Below, one piece after another: positions 8,775 to 16,030 of a stretch of 48,315 nt of DNA (its first letter is position 1; each line of letters opens with the position of its first letter). Where the stretch lies: positions 1 to 48,315 of the forward strand of contig NJBI01000024.1 in assembly GCA_005222975.1 (NCBI GenBank). Direction: 5' to 3'. This DNA comes from Promethearchaeota archaeon Loki_b31 (lineage in GTDB: Archaea > Asgardarchaeota > Lokiarchaeia > Sigyniarchaeales > SOKP01). A program made the translations under genes and the position numbers. The notes beneath the pieces were generated by a model. That model ran no database searches and was not told the DNA's origin. It worked only from the letters and a program-made list of their open reading frames with translations.

Positions 8775-9821
8775 ATGAATAGTAAGATAAAATTAACTTT
8801 AGGGGAAGGAATAGAAATAGAAGCTGAAGAATTACCTTTTTCTCAAGAGATTAAAATTGTTAAGAATCCTAGAGATATTTTAAAGCTTCTTTGTATCGGT
8901 ACGAATATACCTCATTGGCCAGAATTTGATAAATATATATTACATGATCTTATCCATTTTCATGCCAATTCAATTGTTTTAGTTGAGACAGCTAATATTG
9001 TTGCTCATGTATTAGTGTATCATTATAAAAAGGATACATTATATTTTGGTTTTTTCGGAGTCATAGGCGATAAAACAGCTAAAATAGAATTTATGATTGA
9101 TAAACTAATAGAATATGCAAAAAAAACCAAGTATAAATTCATTCGGGGTCCTATTAATATCCCAACAATCATTTATGGGTGGGGTTTTATGGAAAAGGGA
9201 AGTTCTACAAAGCTTTCTATTCATAAACCTGTAAATCTACCAATTTATAATGAAATTTTTAGCCGAAAAGGTTTTTCTGTAATCTTAAAGGAGTTTTCAT
9301 ATGAAGGTGAATTTCAACCAATACCCTTACATTTTATTGAGAACTACGATTTCAGCGATTATGAACTAATTCATTTTAATAATTGGGATGATTTTGCTAA
9401 GATAAAGCATGAATTTTTACTATTAAACTCTAAAAATTTACCTCCTAAATCTGTGGTGACTCCAGATTCAGGGGGAATCTTCGATAATTATTTTGACTTT
9501 ATAAAACAGTATGGCAACCCGTTCATGCTCGTCTTTCTAAAATATATAAAAACTAATAAGTTAATCGGATGTTTTATTGGCACTCCAGATCCTTTTAATA
9601 AAGATTCTTTTGTTCTATTAACGATTGTAATTGATAAAGAACATAGAAATAAAGGTTTAGGATGGTTAATGGCTAAAGATCTTCTTGATAACGCATTAAA
9701 ACATAATATTCGATATTGTACAACTTTTGTCGGGAGCCATGTAGTTAGAACTAAAGAGATGAGCGAAAAAGACGGGCTTCCGCTTAAGCGAACGCATATA
9801 ATTTTTTTGTATTCAATATAA
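8775..9821 (+). CDS. GNAT-family N-acetyltransferase, 348 aa
   Basis: This protein has two halves. The first contains YFGFFGVIGDKTAKIEFMID and KFIRGPINIPTIIYGWGFME. The second is a more canonical GNAT domain with IDKEHRNKGLGWLMAKDLL, the RxxGxG acetyl-CoA-binding loop, near residue 300. The layout resembles double-GNAT proteins. ATG 8775 was chosen over an in-frame TTG at 8742, because a TATA-like CTTTTAAATTT near 8735 would start transcription close to 8763. It lies between the first GNAT and the E1-like gene, all on one strand. The acceptor substrate is unknown. Confidence 0.75.
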   Translation: MNSKIKLTLGEGIEIEAEELPFSQEIKIVKNPRDILKLLCIGTNIPHWPEFDKYILHDLIHFHANSIVLVETANIVAHVLVYHYKKDTLYFGFFGVIGDKTAKIEFMIDKLIEYAKKTKYKFIRGPINIPTIIYGWGFMEKGSSTKLSIHKPVNLPIYNEIFSRKGFSVILKEFSYEGEFQPIPLHFIENYDFSDYELIHFNNWDDFAKIKHEFLLLNSKNLPPKSVVTPDSGGIFDNYFDFIKQYGNPFMLVFLKYIKTNKLIGCFIGTPDPFNKDSFVLLTIVIDKEHRNKGLGWLMAKDLLDNALKHNIRYCTTFVGSHVVRTKEMSEKDGLPLKRTHIIFLYSI

Positions 9822-9864
9822 ATTACATATACGAAGTTTTTGGATCTTATATTGAAAGTTAATA

Positions 9865-10716
9865 ATGGCTAAAAATAGGAAGCATGTAAATTGGTCAAAG
9901 TTTTACACGAATTTTATAAATAGGAACATTGGTTTAGTATCTGTTTTAGAACAGGAAAAAATTCGAGATACGACTGTAGCGATTTTTGGAGTTGGAGGGC
10001 TAGGTGGACCGCTCGCAGAAAATTTAGTAAGATCGGGATGCGAACATATTATTATTTGCGATCACGGAAAATTTGAAGAATCAAATCTTAATAGACAACT
10101 ATGTTTTAGAGAGGATATCGGAAAGCAAAAGATCGATGTTACTGAAGAAATTTTGAAAAAAATTAATCCAGACATAGAAGTATGTAAATCCCTTGAAGTA
10201 AACGAAGATAATATATCAATAATGTTAAAACATGTATCTATTGCAGTTTTAACCCTTGACGATCCTGTTACATCAATTTATATTGCCCGTAAGTGTTTAG
10301 AAGCGAAAATTCCATTATTAGAGTCGTGGGGTATTCCTTATCTTTGGGCTTGGTGGTTTACTTATGAAAGTATCGATTATGAAACATGCTATAAATTTAA
10401 CACAAAAAAATTGAGTATTAGTGAAATTAGAAATTCTGAAGATATTATAATTGACATGAAAATAAAAATTTTAGATAAGTTACAAAAATTCCCCGAAGTT
10501 CGGAAAAGGTACGATCGGGAAAAAGGTACAGTTAAAGGTTTATTATCCGGAAAACTACCGCTAGTGTCTTTTGCTCCAGTAGTAAGGATGACGGCTTCTT
10601 ATCTTGCGTTTGAAGTAATATTCTCTGGAATTATAAAAGCAAAAAAAATGATTTTAGCACCTAAAGTTTTAGGATATGATTATATCAATATGAATCCGCT
10701 AATTTTGGAATTATAA
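9865..10716 (+). CDS. E1-like adenylating enzyme (ThiF/MoeB/HesA superfamily)
   Basis: This 283-aa protein has the E1 superfamily nucleotide-binding site: AIFGVGGLGGPLAE (glycines at 42-48), D66 after the second strand, and the SNLNRQ motif with R77, followed by GKQK with K87. These activate a C-terminal carboxylate by adenylation. The CxxC zinc pairs of MoeB/ThiF are absent, and no obvious catalytic cysteine follows the usual crossover region (LTLDDPVTSIYIARKC). No ubiquitin-like or ThiS/MoaD partner is adjacent. With two GNAT genes just upstream it may act on a small peptide or protein tail, a chemistry known from MccB, but the target is not shown by sequence. Confidence 0.82.
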   Translation: MAKNRKHVNWSKFYTNFINRNIGLVSVLEQEKIRDTTVAIFGVGGLGGPLAENLVRSGCEHIIICDHGKFEESNLNRQLCFREDIGKQKIDVTEEILKKINPDIEVCKSLEVNEDNISIMLKHVSIAVLTLDDPVTSIYIARKCLEAKIPLLESWGIPYLWAWWFTYESIDYETCYKFNTKKLSISEIRNSEDIIIDMKIKILDKLQKFPEVRKRYDREKGTVKGLLSGKLPLVSFAPVVRMTASYLAFEVIFSGIIKAKKMILAPKVLGYDYINMNPLILEL

Positions 10717-10789
10717 CTATTATCTACTTTTATGAAAAAATTGCATGACAAGTTAATATCAAAGGGTCTTAATATCTAAGTTTGTAAGG

Positions 10790-10800
10790 TTTTATATAGT
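10790..10800 (+). promoter_or_regulatory. TATA box for the 7TM gene
   Basis: GTTTTATATAG lies about 50 bases before ATG 10848. An AAGGTAT ribosome-binding site sits just before that ATG, so a short leader of about 25 bases is expected. Confidence 0.45.
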
Positions 10801-10847
10801 TATAATGATATTCATAACCTAATAAATAAAAAATATAATAAGGTATA

Positions 10848-11558
10848 ATGATATTTCAAAGTGTAGATTGGACACGAATAATAATTGTTTTTATATCTCA
10901 AGCTTTCATAATAGTTCTGTTTTTTATTCTGGCATTTAAGATTTTGAAAAGAAAAAGGAATAGATCTACTATTACTCTATCTGCATTTTATATTCTTATG
11001 GCTATTGGGCTTATGTTTAATATTCTATTTATCATAATTACACCTTTAGGCAATAAAAATATTTTATTTATTATTTATATCTTAGCTTCTTACTTAATTT
11101 TATTTTCTTTCATTTTTATCGTTATGTTTATTAATATAATTTTAAAACTGGAAGAAATTTTTACAATTAAAAAAATAATTGGTATCATAGTAATTTATGG
11201 CGTTTTATGTTCGTTATTGTATTTTCTACCTGGAGGAATAAGTTTTACTTTAAATTGGATTCCAATATATAGCCTACCTTTATTTATTATTATATCTATT
11301 TTTTTTACCTGTTTTATTACTGTCCCAACTGTGCATTACTCCATACGATTGTATCGTGTGTTTAAAGCTCGTAATTTAAAAGAAAGATTACGCTTATACT
11401 TATTTGGGATTACCCTTATGATGATCGTATTTTACGGGGGTATATATTTTATAACTACATCTAATGAGCTCTTTAAAATGCTTTGGAGCGTCTTTGCTTT
11501 TGTTACGGAAATAGTTGCGGGATTATTAGTTTATTACGGGTTAGGGAGAAACTTGTAG
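10848..11558 (+). CDS. Seven-transmembrane-helix protein of unknown function
   Basis: This 236-aa protein is almost entirely hydrophobic, with about seven membrane segments. The first is IIIVFISQAFIIVLFFIL and the last is near WSVFAFVTEIVAGLLVYYG. Short basic loops (KILKRKRNRS, RVFKARNLKERLR) suggest cytoplasmic sides. The layout resembles the 7TM sensor modules found in front of histidine kinases, but no signalling domain follows. There is no transport signature. It has its own TATA box and stands between the E1/GNAT series and the small-peptide locus. It could be a receptor or an exporter accessory, which is only a positional guess. Confidence 0.7.
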   Translation: MIFQSVDWTRIIIVFISQAFIIVLFFILAFKILKRKRNRSTITLSAFYILMAIGLMFNILFIIITPLGNKNILFIIYILASYLILFSFIFIVMFINIILKLEEIFTIKKIIGIIVIYGVLCSLLYFLPGGISFTLNWIPIYSLPLFIIISIFFTCFITVPTVHYSIRLYRVFKARNLKERLRLYLFGITLMMIVFYGGIYFITTSNELFKMLWSVFAFVTEIVAGLLVYYGLGRNL

Positions 11559-11722
11559 CAGCTTTACGATTTTTTTTTAAAATTGAGTTTTAAAAGTTTA
11601 AATATTATAATTTTTATATTATCTGTGTATTATCTAATAATTCTCGCAAGGAATGTAGCATTTACGAAACTAGAAATAATATTCCAGATCACATTATAGA
11701 GCTTTTAGATACTCTAGAAGAA

Positions 11723-12040
11723 TTGATTAGTCCATTTCATATCAAAATTAAATCTCAAGGAAATACAATTAAAATAACTCTACAAGAAAAGGAACATCCT
11801 ACTCAAAAAGGATGCTTGCGTTGTATAACATTATCCCTTTTTGACAAACCTAAATCTTACTTACTTAGTTTGTATAAGATACACAATGATGCTGTAAATC
11901 ACGCGAATAAGGAGAAATTTGAACAAATATACGAAATTAAGGTGGAAGGAGATTACGAACTGAAATCAATTGAAAATGACTTGAAAAAACTAATTAAAGG
12001 CAAAAATCTTACCCATTCTCGTAAATATTATCCCTTTTAA
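11723..12040 (+). CDS. Hypothetical protein, 105 aa, uncertain start
   Basis: I do not recognise this small protein. It is basic, has a CLRC pair near residue 33 and ends RKYYPF. The only usual start codon is TTG 11723, but the same frame is open and looks coding back to about 11594, for instance KECSIYETRNNIPDHIIELL just upstream. A TATA-like stretch near 11603-11618 would start transcription around 11635. Either a rare start codon is used or the 5' end has been damaged. It runs tail to tail towards the minus-strand peptide operon. Confidence 0.5.
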   Translation: MISPFHIKIKSQGNTIKITLQEKEHPTQKGCLRCITLSLFDKPKSYLLSLYKIHNDAVNHANKEKFEQIYEIKVEGDYELKSIENDLKKLIKGKNLTHSRKYYPF

Positions 12041-12094
12041 CAAAACCAATATGGATGAGTTAATCTGATAAGAATTGAAATATAGAATAAAAGT

Positions 12095-12104
12095 AAAAAA
12101 AAAA
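12095..12104 (-). terminator. T10 run after peptide 3
   Basis: On the minus strand a run of ten T begins 8 bases after the stop of the last mini-ORF, followed by more T-rich sequence. Archaeal RNA polymerase terminates at such runs, so this is the likely end of the operon. Confidence 0.55.
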
Positions 12105-12111
12105 TTTAGTT

Positions 12112-12189
12112 CTAATATCTGGAAAATATAATATTATATCCTGTAGGATTTAGGATCGCTTTATTATCTATTCTCTCTTTTCTTTTCAT
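12112..12189 (-). CDS. Mini-ORF 3: 25-aa peptide
   Basis: The ATG at 12189 is preceded by GAGTG about 6 bases upstream, a Shine-Dalgarno-like site. The product has a basic N-terminus (MKRKERIDNK) and a tail NPTGYNIIFSRY. It shares with the other two mini-ORFs a charged head, an N-x(1-2)-[AG]-Y core and an aromatic last residue. It is last in a four-ORF series and is followed by a T10 run. It has no secretion signal and is too short to fold alone. It could be a signalling peptide, a modified-peptide precursor or a leader peptide. Being coding is inferred from the repeated SD-ORF-T-run layout. Confidence 0.55.
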   Translation of the reverse strand: MKRKERIDNKAILNPTGYNIIFSRY

Positions 12190-12267
12190 TGTTTTTCACT
12201 CGTTTTTATTTCTTGGTTGTTTTTTTTGATTTGTTTTTTGTTTTGGTTAAATTTTGAATATTGAATT

Positions 12268-12276
12268 AAAAAAAAA
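12268..12276 (-). terminator. T9 run after peptide 2
   Basis: A run of nine T on the minus strand starts 12 bases after the stop of mini-ORF 2 and precedes an A/C-rich leader with the AACCAA motif. It may cause partial termination between peptide genes. Confidence 0.4.
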
Positions 12277-12287
12277 TTTAAGTTATA

Positions 12288-12359
12288 TTAAAACTCTAAA
12301 CGCTCAGGAAGGTATCCTGCGTTTTTGATTATTATTATTCTTTTCTCGTTTTCTTCCAT
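12288..12359 (-). CDS. Mini-ORF 2: 23-aa peptide
   Basis: The ATG at 12359 follows a GCGAGGT ribosome-binding site with about 7 A/G-rich bases between. The peptide begins MEENEKR, has four isoleucines in a row, and continues KNAGYLPERLEF to the stop. It carries the same NxGY-type core and terminal aromatic residue as its two neighbours, but the head is acidic rather than basic. A T9 run follows after 12 bases. The tail is rich in residues (Y, P, R, E, F) suited to recognition by a receptor or modifying enzyme. No database comparison was possible. Confidence 0.55.
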   Translation of the reverse strand: MEENEKRIIIIKNAGYLPERLEF

Positions 12360-12413
12360 CTTTTTTTACCTCGCTTTTTTTGGGGTTATGTTTTTTATTT
12401 TTGGTTTAAAATT

Positions 12414-12425
12414 AAAAAAAAAAAA
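12414..12425 (-). terminator. T12 run after peptide 1
   Basis: Twelve consecutive T on the minus strand begin 8 bases after the stop of mini-ORF 1. This is the longest run of the four and is a candidate for intrinsic, perhaps incomplete, termination. Confidence 0.45.
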
Positions 12426-12432
12426 TTTATTA

Positions 12433-12513
12433 TTAAAATCTACAAATTAAGTATGCCGGATTAAATCCTTCAACTAATCTTACATCTTCTACTTCCTTTT
12501 CTTCTCTTCTCAT
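12433..12513 (-). CDS. Mini-ORF 1: 26-aa peptide
   Basis: The ATG at 12513 is preceded by GAGGT 8 bases upstream. The peptide has a strongly charged head (MRREEKEVEDVR) followed by LVEGFNPAYLICRF. The FNPAY segment corresponds to the N-P-T-G-Y and N-A-G-Y segments of the other two peptides, and the last residue is again aromatic. It is the only one with a cysteine, three residues from the end. It is the first mini-ORF after the 95-aa gene, from which it is separated by a T9 run and an A/C-rich leader. Confidence 0.55.
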   Translation of the reverse strand: MRREEKEVEDVRLVEGFNPAYLICRF

Positions 12514-12574
12514 TTTTCTATACCTCTTTTCTGTTATTTTTGGTTTTTTTTCTTTCTTGTTTTTTATCTTGGTT

Positions 12575-12583
12575 AAAAAAAAA
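12575..12583 (-). terminator. T9 run after the 95-aa gene
   Basis: Nine T on the minus strand start 11 bases after the stop of the 95-aa ORF. They are followed directly by AACC and an A-rich leader leading to mini-ORF 1. Partial termination here would set the ratio of the 95-aa protein to the peptides. Confidence 0.4.
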
Positions 12584-12593
12584 TTATTTTTAA

Positions 12594-12881
12594 TTAGATT
12601 TTTAATATGAAATTGCGAACTCCAAGAAGCTTTGCGTCTACTTGCCCATTATACTTGTTTATACAGACTTCCTCTTCCGAAATCCTCGCGTTATACTTGA
12701 TTTTTGCAAACACTTTCAAGAGTTTTTTCTTAGGTGATTGTAATTTAACTTGATTTTTTTGCGCTGCTTTGACCTGCACCTGAGGCTTTAACACCTCAGG
12801 TGCCTGATCTTGGGCAGAAATTGGGTCCGCAATTTCTATGTCGTCCTTGGAAATGGATTTTTTTACTATTGCTTGTGCCAT
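12594..12881 (-). CDS. Hypothetical 95-aa protein heading the mini-peptide operon
   Basis: I do not recognise this protein. It starts MAQAIVKKSISKDD and has a low-complexity middle rich in P, Q, K and V (about residues 28-52). The C-terminal part is KVFAKIKYNARISEEEVCIN and ends in FILKI. The middle looks disordered and the tail looks like a small folded or binding segment. ATG 12881 is preferred to an in-frame GTG at 12893, because that GTGAT is itself the likely ribosome-binding site. It shares a divergent promoter region with the 986-aa regulator. It could be a larger precursor peptide, a peptide chaperone or an unrelated protein. Confidence 0.6.
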   Translation of the reverse strand: MAQAIVKKSISKDDIEIADPISAQDQAPEVLKPQVQVKAAQKNQVKLQSPKKKLLKVFAKIKYNARISEEEVCINKYNGQVDAKLLGVRNFILKI

Positions 12882-12945
12882 TTTTTTTATCACTTTTTTT
12901 TTTAAGTTCTTTTTTTTGTTGTTAATTTTATTAGATTCGCAGTTC

Positions 12946-12953
12946 TTATATAG
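12946..12953 (-). promoter_or_regulatory. TATA box of the mini-peptide operon
   Basis: Read on the minus strand, CTATATAA lies 65-72 bases before ATG 12881. Transcription would start near 12921 and give a leader of about 40 bases. It is the only clear TATA element before the four small ORFs, which suggests one main transcript. Confidence 0.55.
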
Positions 12954-12964
12954 TTTAACTTTAG

Positions 12965-12982
12965 GAAGTTCGAACGAACTTC
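12965..12982. promoter_or_regulatory. Palindromic operator candidate
   Basis: Two perfect 8-base arms, GAAGTTCG and CGAACTTC, are separated by AA. The site lies just upstream of the minus-strand TATA box and about 25 bases before the plus-strand TATA-like element of the divergent regulator gene. The position suits a dimeric winged-helix regulator controlling both directions. Confidence 0.5.
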
Positions 12983-13005
12983 GAAGTATAGTGCGAATAA
13001 CAAAC

Positions 13006-13014
13006 CTTAAATAG
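13006..13014 (+). promoter_or_regulatory. TATA-like box for the TPR regulator
   Basis: CTTAAATAG is centred about 26 bases before ATG 13036, the spacing expected for a leaderless archaeal transcript. A stronger-looking TTATATAA at 13026-13033 is too close to that ATG and would instead suit the in-frame ATG 13078. Confidence 0.4.
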
Positions 13015-13035
13015 CTACGAAACCGTTATATAAGT

Positions 13036-15996
13036 ATGAGTATAGTAAAATTTCCACCTGAAGGTATAATTACACCTATGAAAATCAACAAAGATTTTGA
13101 GCATATTATACTCTGGATGCTCTATAATAACGACCATTGTTCATGGTCTGATTTTAAATCGGATCCTGTAAATATAAGTCAAGCAACTTTGTCGAAATAT
13201 CTTACAATCCTAATTAATAATGGTTTTATTGAGAAGGAGAAGAAGGGTAAGTATAAGATTACACCTGAAGGTAGAAAAAAGTATACTGATCTTCAAGTTA
13301 AAGGTGCGCTTGAAAAAACATTGAATTATCCACCTGAGACTATAACAATTAAGAGAAATTACGATGATTGGATTCTTTGGATGTTATATAATAACCACCA
13401 TTGTAAATGGTCAGACTTCCTTGAGGAGCCCCTCAGAATTAATCAATCTTCATTGTCAAAGAATTTGAATTTATTACTTGAAACTGGTTATGTTAAAAAG
13501 GATAACCGTGAGTATCAGATTACTAATTCAGGTGAATTAGAATACTTCAATATGTTAAAAAAATACGATTTGGATCGCCAATCGATATTAGACGAAGAGA
13601 GCAAGAGAGTTGAGGTAATAACAGACAAGGTAATGGAGTTTTTTAACGATTACGATATCGATGATGATGGGATAAAATACAGATTTTTGAACATGGTGCT
13701 TAGGTTGGATTATACTAAGGTTGAAAGCACCTTGTCCGACGAGGTGGATTTTGATAAAATTTTGCTTTATCTCGCTATTAATCACCCGGATCAATACCCT
13801 AAGTATATCACGGCTAAAGATTTTGCTTTAGAATACGATATAAAGCTAACAACACTGAACTTCTTCATTGAGAAGATCGTTGAAGATAACATCTATCCGA
13901 TACACTTCTTTAAATTAAATGTAAGCGATAAATACACTTACTACATTCAGGCAGAAGAGCGGTTAGAAAAAATGCTAAATGTAATTATCGAGGATTATAT
14001 TAGGAAGTTTACCTATTTGAGTAAATTCCAGAACGCGAGTGGAGTTCAATATCGCATACCCGATATCAACGAGTTACTTGAAGATATAACGAGCGAAATG
14101 TGTAGTAATTTATTCCACGACGATTTGAAACCGGCTCTAAAAAAATTCCTTCCTGAGTATATCGAGCATTTGGCGTATAAATTTGAGAGCGAGAAAAGTT
14201 TGATAAACCACACAGATAAAATAAAAGGGATCGCTTTCCAAAATGTATTCGAGGTAATTCAAAGTTTTGATACATCTGAAACGGCGAGTACGATGTTCAA
14301 ATCGGCCGATAGCGAAGCGTATTACTTCTTACACAACAGAATTTTCGATACCTTGGACATATTCTATTTGACTAAAATAAATTTTATTAGAACATCTCAG
14401 TTCAAAAAGACATACTTTCCTAAGAATTCGGAATTTTTGATGAAAATTGAACGCAAATTAGCGAGAGGGAAACTATCTAAAGTAAACGATTTGCTAACAG
14501 AGAATCTAAAGAATTTAAGTAATATCGAGTTATTGCTTCTGAAAGATTTATTTTACACTTACAATGGGGAGTTAGAAGATTCGCTCGAGCTAACTGAAGA
14601 AATCATCAATAAATACCCTGACGAATATATTGGTTATTTGTTTCAATCAATAACCTATTTCTTTATGGGTAAACTCAATAGAGCGTTAGAAACCATCGAA
14701 TCAGGGTTAAGCAGGACTTACGATGTGTCGCTTATTGCTCAAAAAGCACAAATACTAATAAATCTGGATCACAATAAAGCTTTAGACATTGTTGAAGAAG
14801 CATTAGCTGAACATCCTGATAATTTTTTGCTCCAACGAACTAAATTCCTGAGCATCCTAACAGATAAAGAGTGCTGTGTAAAATCAATTGACGAACCTTT
14901 GGAACTTATTAATTCACTAATTGAAACAAATCCTAAGGACTTGGAACTCTCAGTAATGAAAGCTCTATTATACACGATCACAAACAATTATAAAGAGGGT
15001 AAAAATTGGATTAAACAGGTAGTAGAATTCAATTTACTCAAACATAACCCCCGCGTTGATACGGCAGCGTATTTGATACTATCTTACTCGTATTTAGCAC
15101 GAGGAAAATTCGAGAAAGCCTTAGAAATCGTCAACAAGGTAAAATTTCATTACGGAAATCACCCGCTTACTCACATTATCACCGGTTTTGTTCACGGATT
15201 CAATATAGTCTACAATTTGGATTCGAGTAAAGCAAACAAAGAGCTTTTTAGAGAAGAATTTCAGAAAGCAAAAACAATGGAACAAAGCGAGAAGAAATTG
15301 TCCAGGTATTATCAACTGGAAAGTTATATATTAAACGAAACAGATGGTTTTAACGAGGCAATAAAAGCAATTGATAAAGCGATCGAGTTAAGTCCGGAAC
15401 ACTTCGATATTTATAGTACAAAAGCTCACATATATTTAACTTATGACGATAAACAAGACGAAGTATTAGAGTTCTACGATGAATTATTTGAGAAATTTCC
15501 TAAAGAAGATAAAAATATTCTCCAGATGAAATCGTTCTCTTATTATGCATCAGGAAACATAACAGAGGGAGTTAAAATTCTTGAAGAAGGTCTTAAAGTT
15601 TACCCTGACTCGATAGGTATGCTAAACAACCTATCTATATTTCTAAGTAGTTTAGGAAAATTCGAAGAATCCTTAGACACAATTGAAAAAGCAATCGAAC
15701 TCGATCCACTTCAGGCAAATTTATATGATACATACGGTGAAATATTAATGTTTGCTAAGGAGTATAAAGCAGCTATAGAAAAATTTTATCAAGCGTTAGA
15801 GATGAATCCAACGGGATGGTTTGCGTTTCATACATTCCTAAAACTCTCGAAATGTTATAAAAGTATAGGAATGCTTGAGGAAGCTACAACCTGCTACGAT
15901 AAAGCAAAGATTTTAACTGAAAAAGTTATACCTGGAAAAAGAAAGGTATATTTAGATCAATTAGAAGAGAGTTTTGAAGAATTAAAAAATTCTTAG
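13036..15996 (+). CDS. Large regulator: tandem winged-helix domains plus TPR array
   Basis: This 986-aa protein has two successive winged-helix DNA-binding domains, residues about 8-88 and 92-178. They are internal repeats: both contain a PPE start, ILWMLYNN, a W-SDF motif, a recognition helix (QATLSKYLTILINNGF and QSSLSKNLNLLLETGY) and a beta wing. A helical middle region leads to TPR repeats from about residue 470 to the end (for example GKLNRALETIESGLSR and GKFEESLDTIEKAIELDP). TPR superhelices commonly bind peptides or protein tails. ATG 13036 is kept because the PPE segment belongs to the repeat. It is divergent from the mini-peptide operon across a palindrome, which suggests autoregulation and peptide sensing. 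This is inference. Confidence 0.8.
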   Translation: MSIVKFPPEGIITPMKINKDFEHIILWMLYNNDHCSWSDFKSDPVNISQATLSKYLTILINNGFIEKEKKGKYKITPEGRKKYTDLQVKGALEKTLNYPPETITIKRNYDDWILWMLYNNHHCKWSDFLEEPLRINQSSLSKNLNLLLETGYVKKDNREYQITNSGELEYFNMLKKYDLDRQSILDEESKRVEVITDKVMEFFNDYDIDDDGIKYRFLNMVLRLDYTKVESTLSDEVDFDKILLYLAINHPDQYPKYITAKDFALEYDIKLTTLNFFIEKIVEDNIYPIHFFKLNVSDKYTYYIQAEERLEKMLNVIIEDYIRKFTYLSKFQNASGVQYRIPDINELLEDITSEMCSNLFHDDLKPALKKFLPEYIEHLAYKFESEKSLINHTDKIKGIAFQNVFEVIQSFDTSETASTMFKSADSEAYYFLHNRIFDTLDIFYLTKINFIRTSQFKKTYFPKNSEFLMKIERKLARGKLSKVNDLLTENLKNLSNIELLLLKDLFYTYNGELEDSLELTEEIINKYPDEYIGYLFQSITYFFMGKLNRALETIESGLSRTYDVSLIAQKAQILINLDHNKALDIVEEALAEHPDNFLLQRTKFLSILTDKECCVKSIDEPLELINSLIETNPKDLELSVMKALLYTITNNYKEGKNWIKQVVEFNLLKHNPRVDTAAYLILSYSYLARGKFEKALEIVNKVKFHYGNHPLTHIITGFVHGFNIVYNLDSSKANKELFREEFQKAKTMEQSEKKLSRYYQLESYILNETDGFNEAIKAIDKAIELSPEHFDIYSTKAHIYLTYDDKQDEVLEFYDELFEKFPKEDKNILQMKSFSYYASGNITEGVKILEEGLKVYPDSIGMLNNLSIFLSSLGKFEESLDTIEKAIELDPLQANLYDTYGEILMFAKEYKAAIEKFYQALEMNPTGWFAFHTFLKLSKCYKSIGMLEEATTCYDKAKILTEKVIPGKRKVYLDQLEESFEELKNS

Positions 15997-16030
15997 ATGT
16001 AATTAAACATTACAATTAATTTTTTCTTTC

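Noticed and set aside
9865..12513. A true microcin C type operon
   Set aside because: The E1 gene is on the opposite strand and 1.4 kb away, two unrelated genes lie between, and the peptides do not end in Asn.
12112..12881. Low-complexity T/A-rich non-coding sequence or a CRISPR-like repeat
   Set aside because: The units are not identical repeats with spacers; they hold SD sites and open frames, so a peptide operon explains them better.
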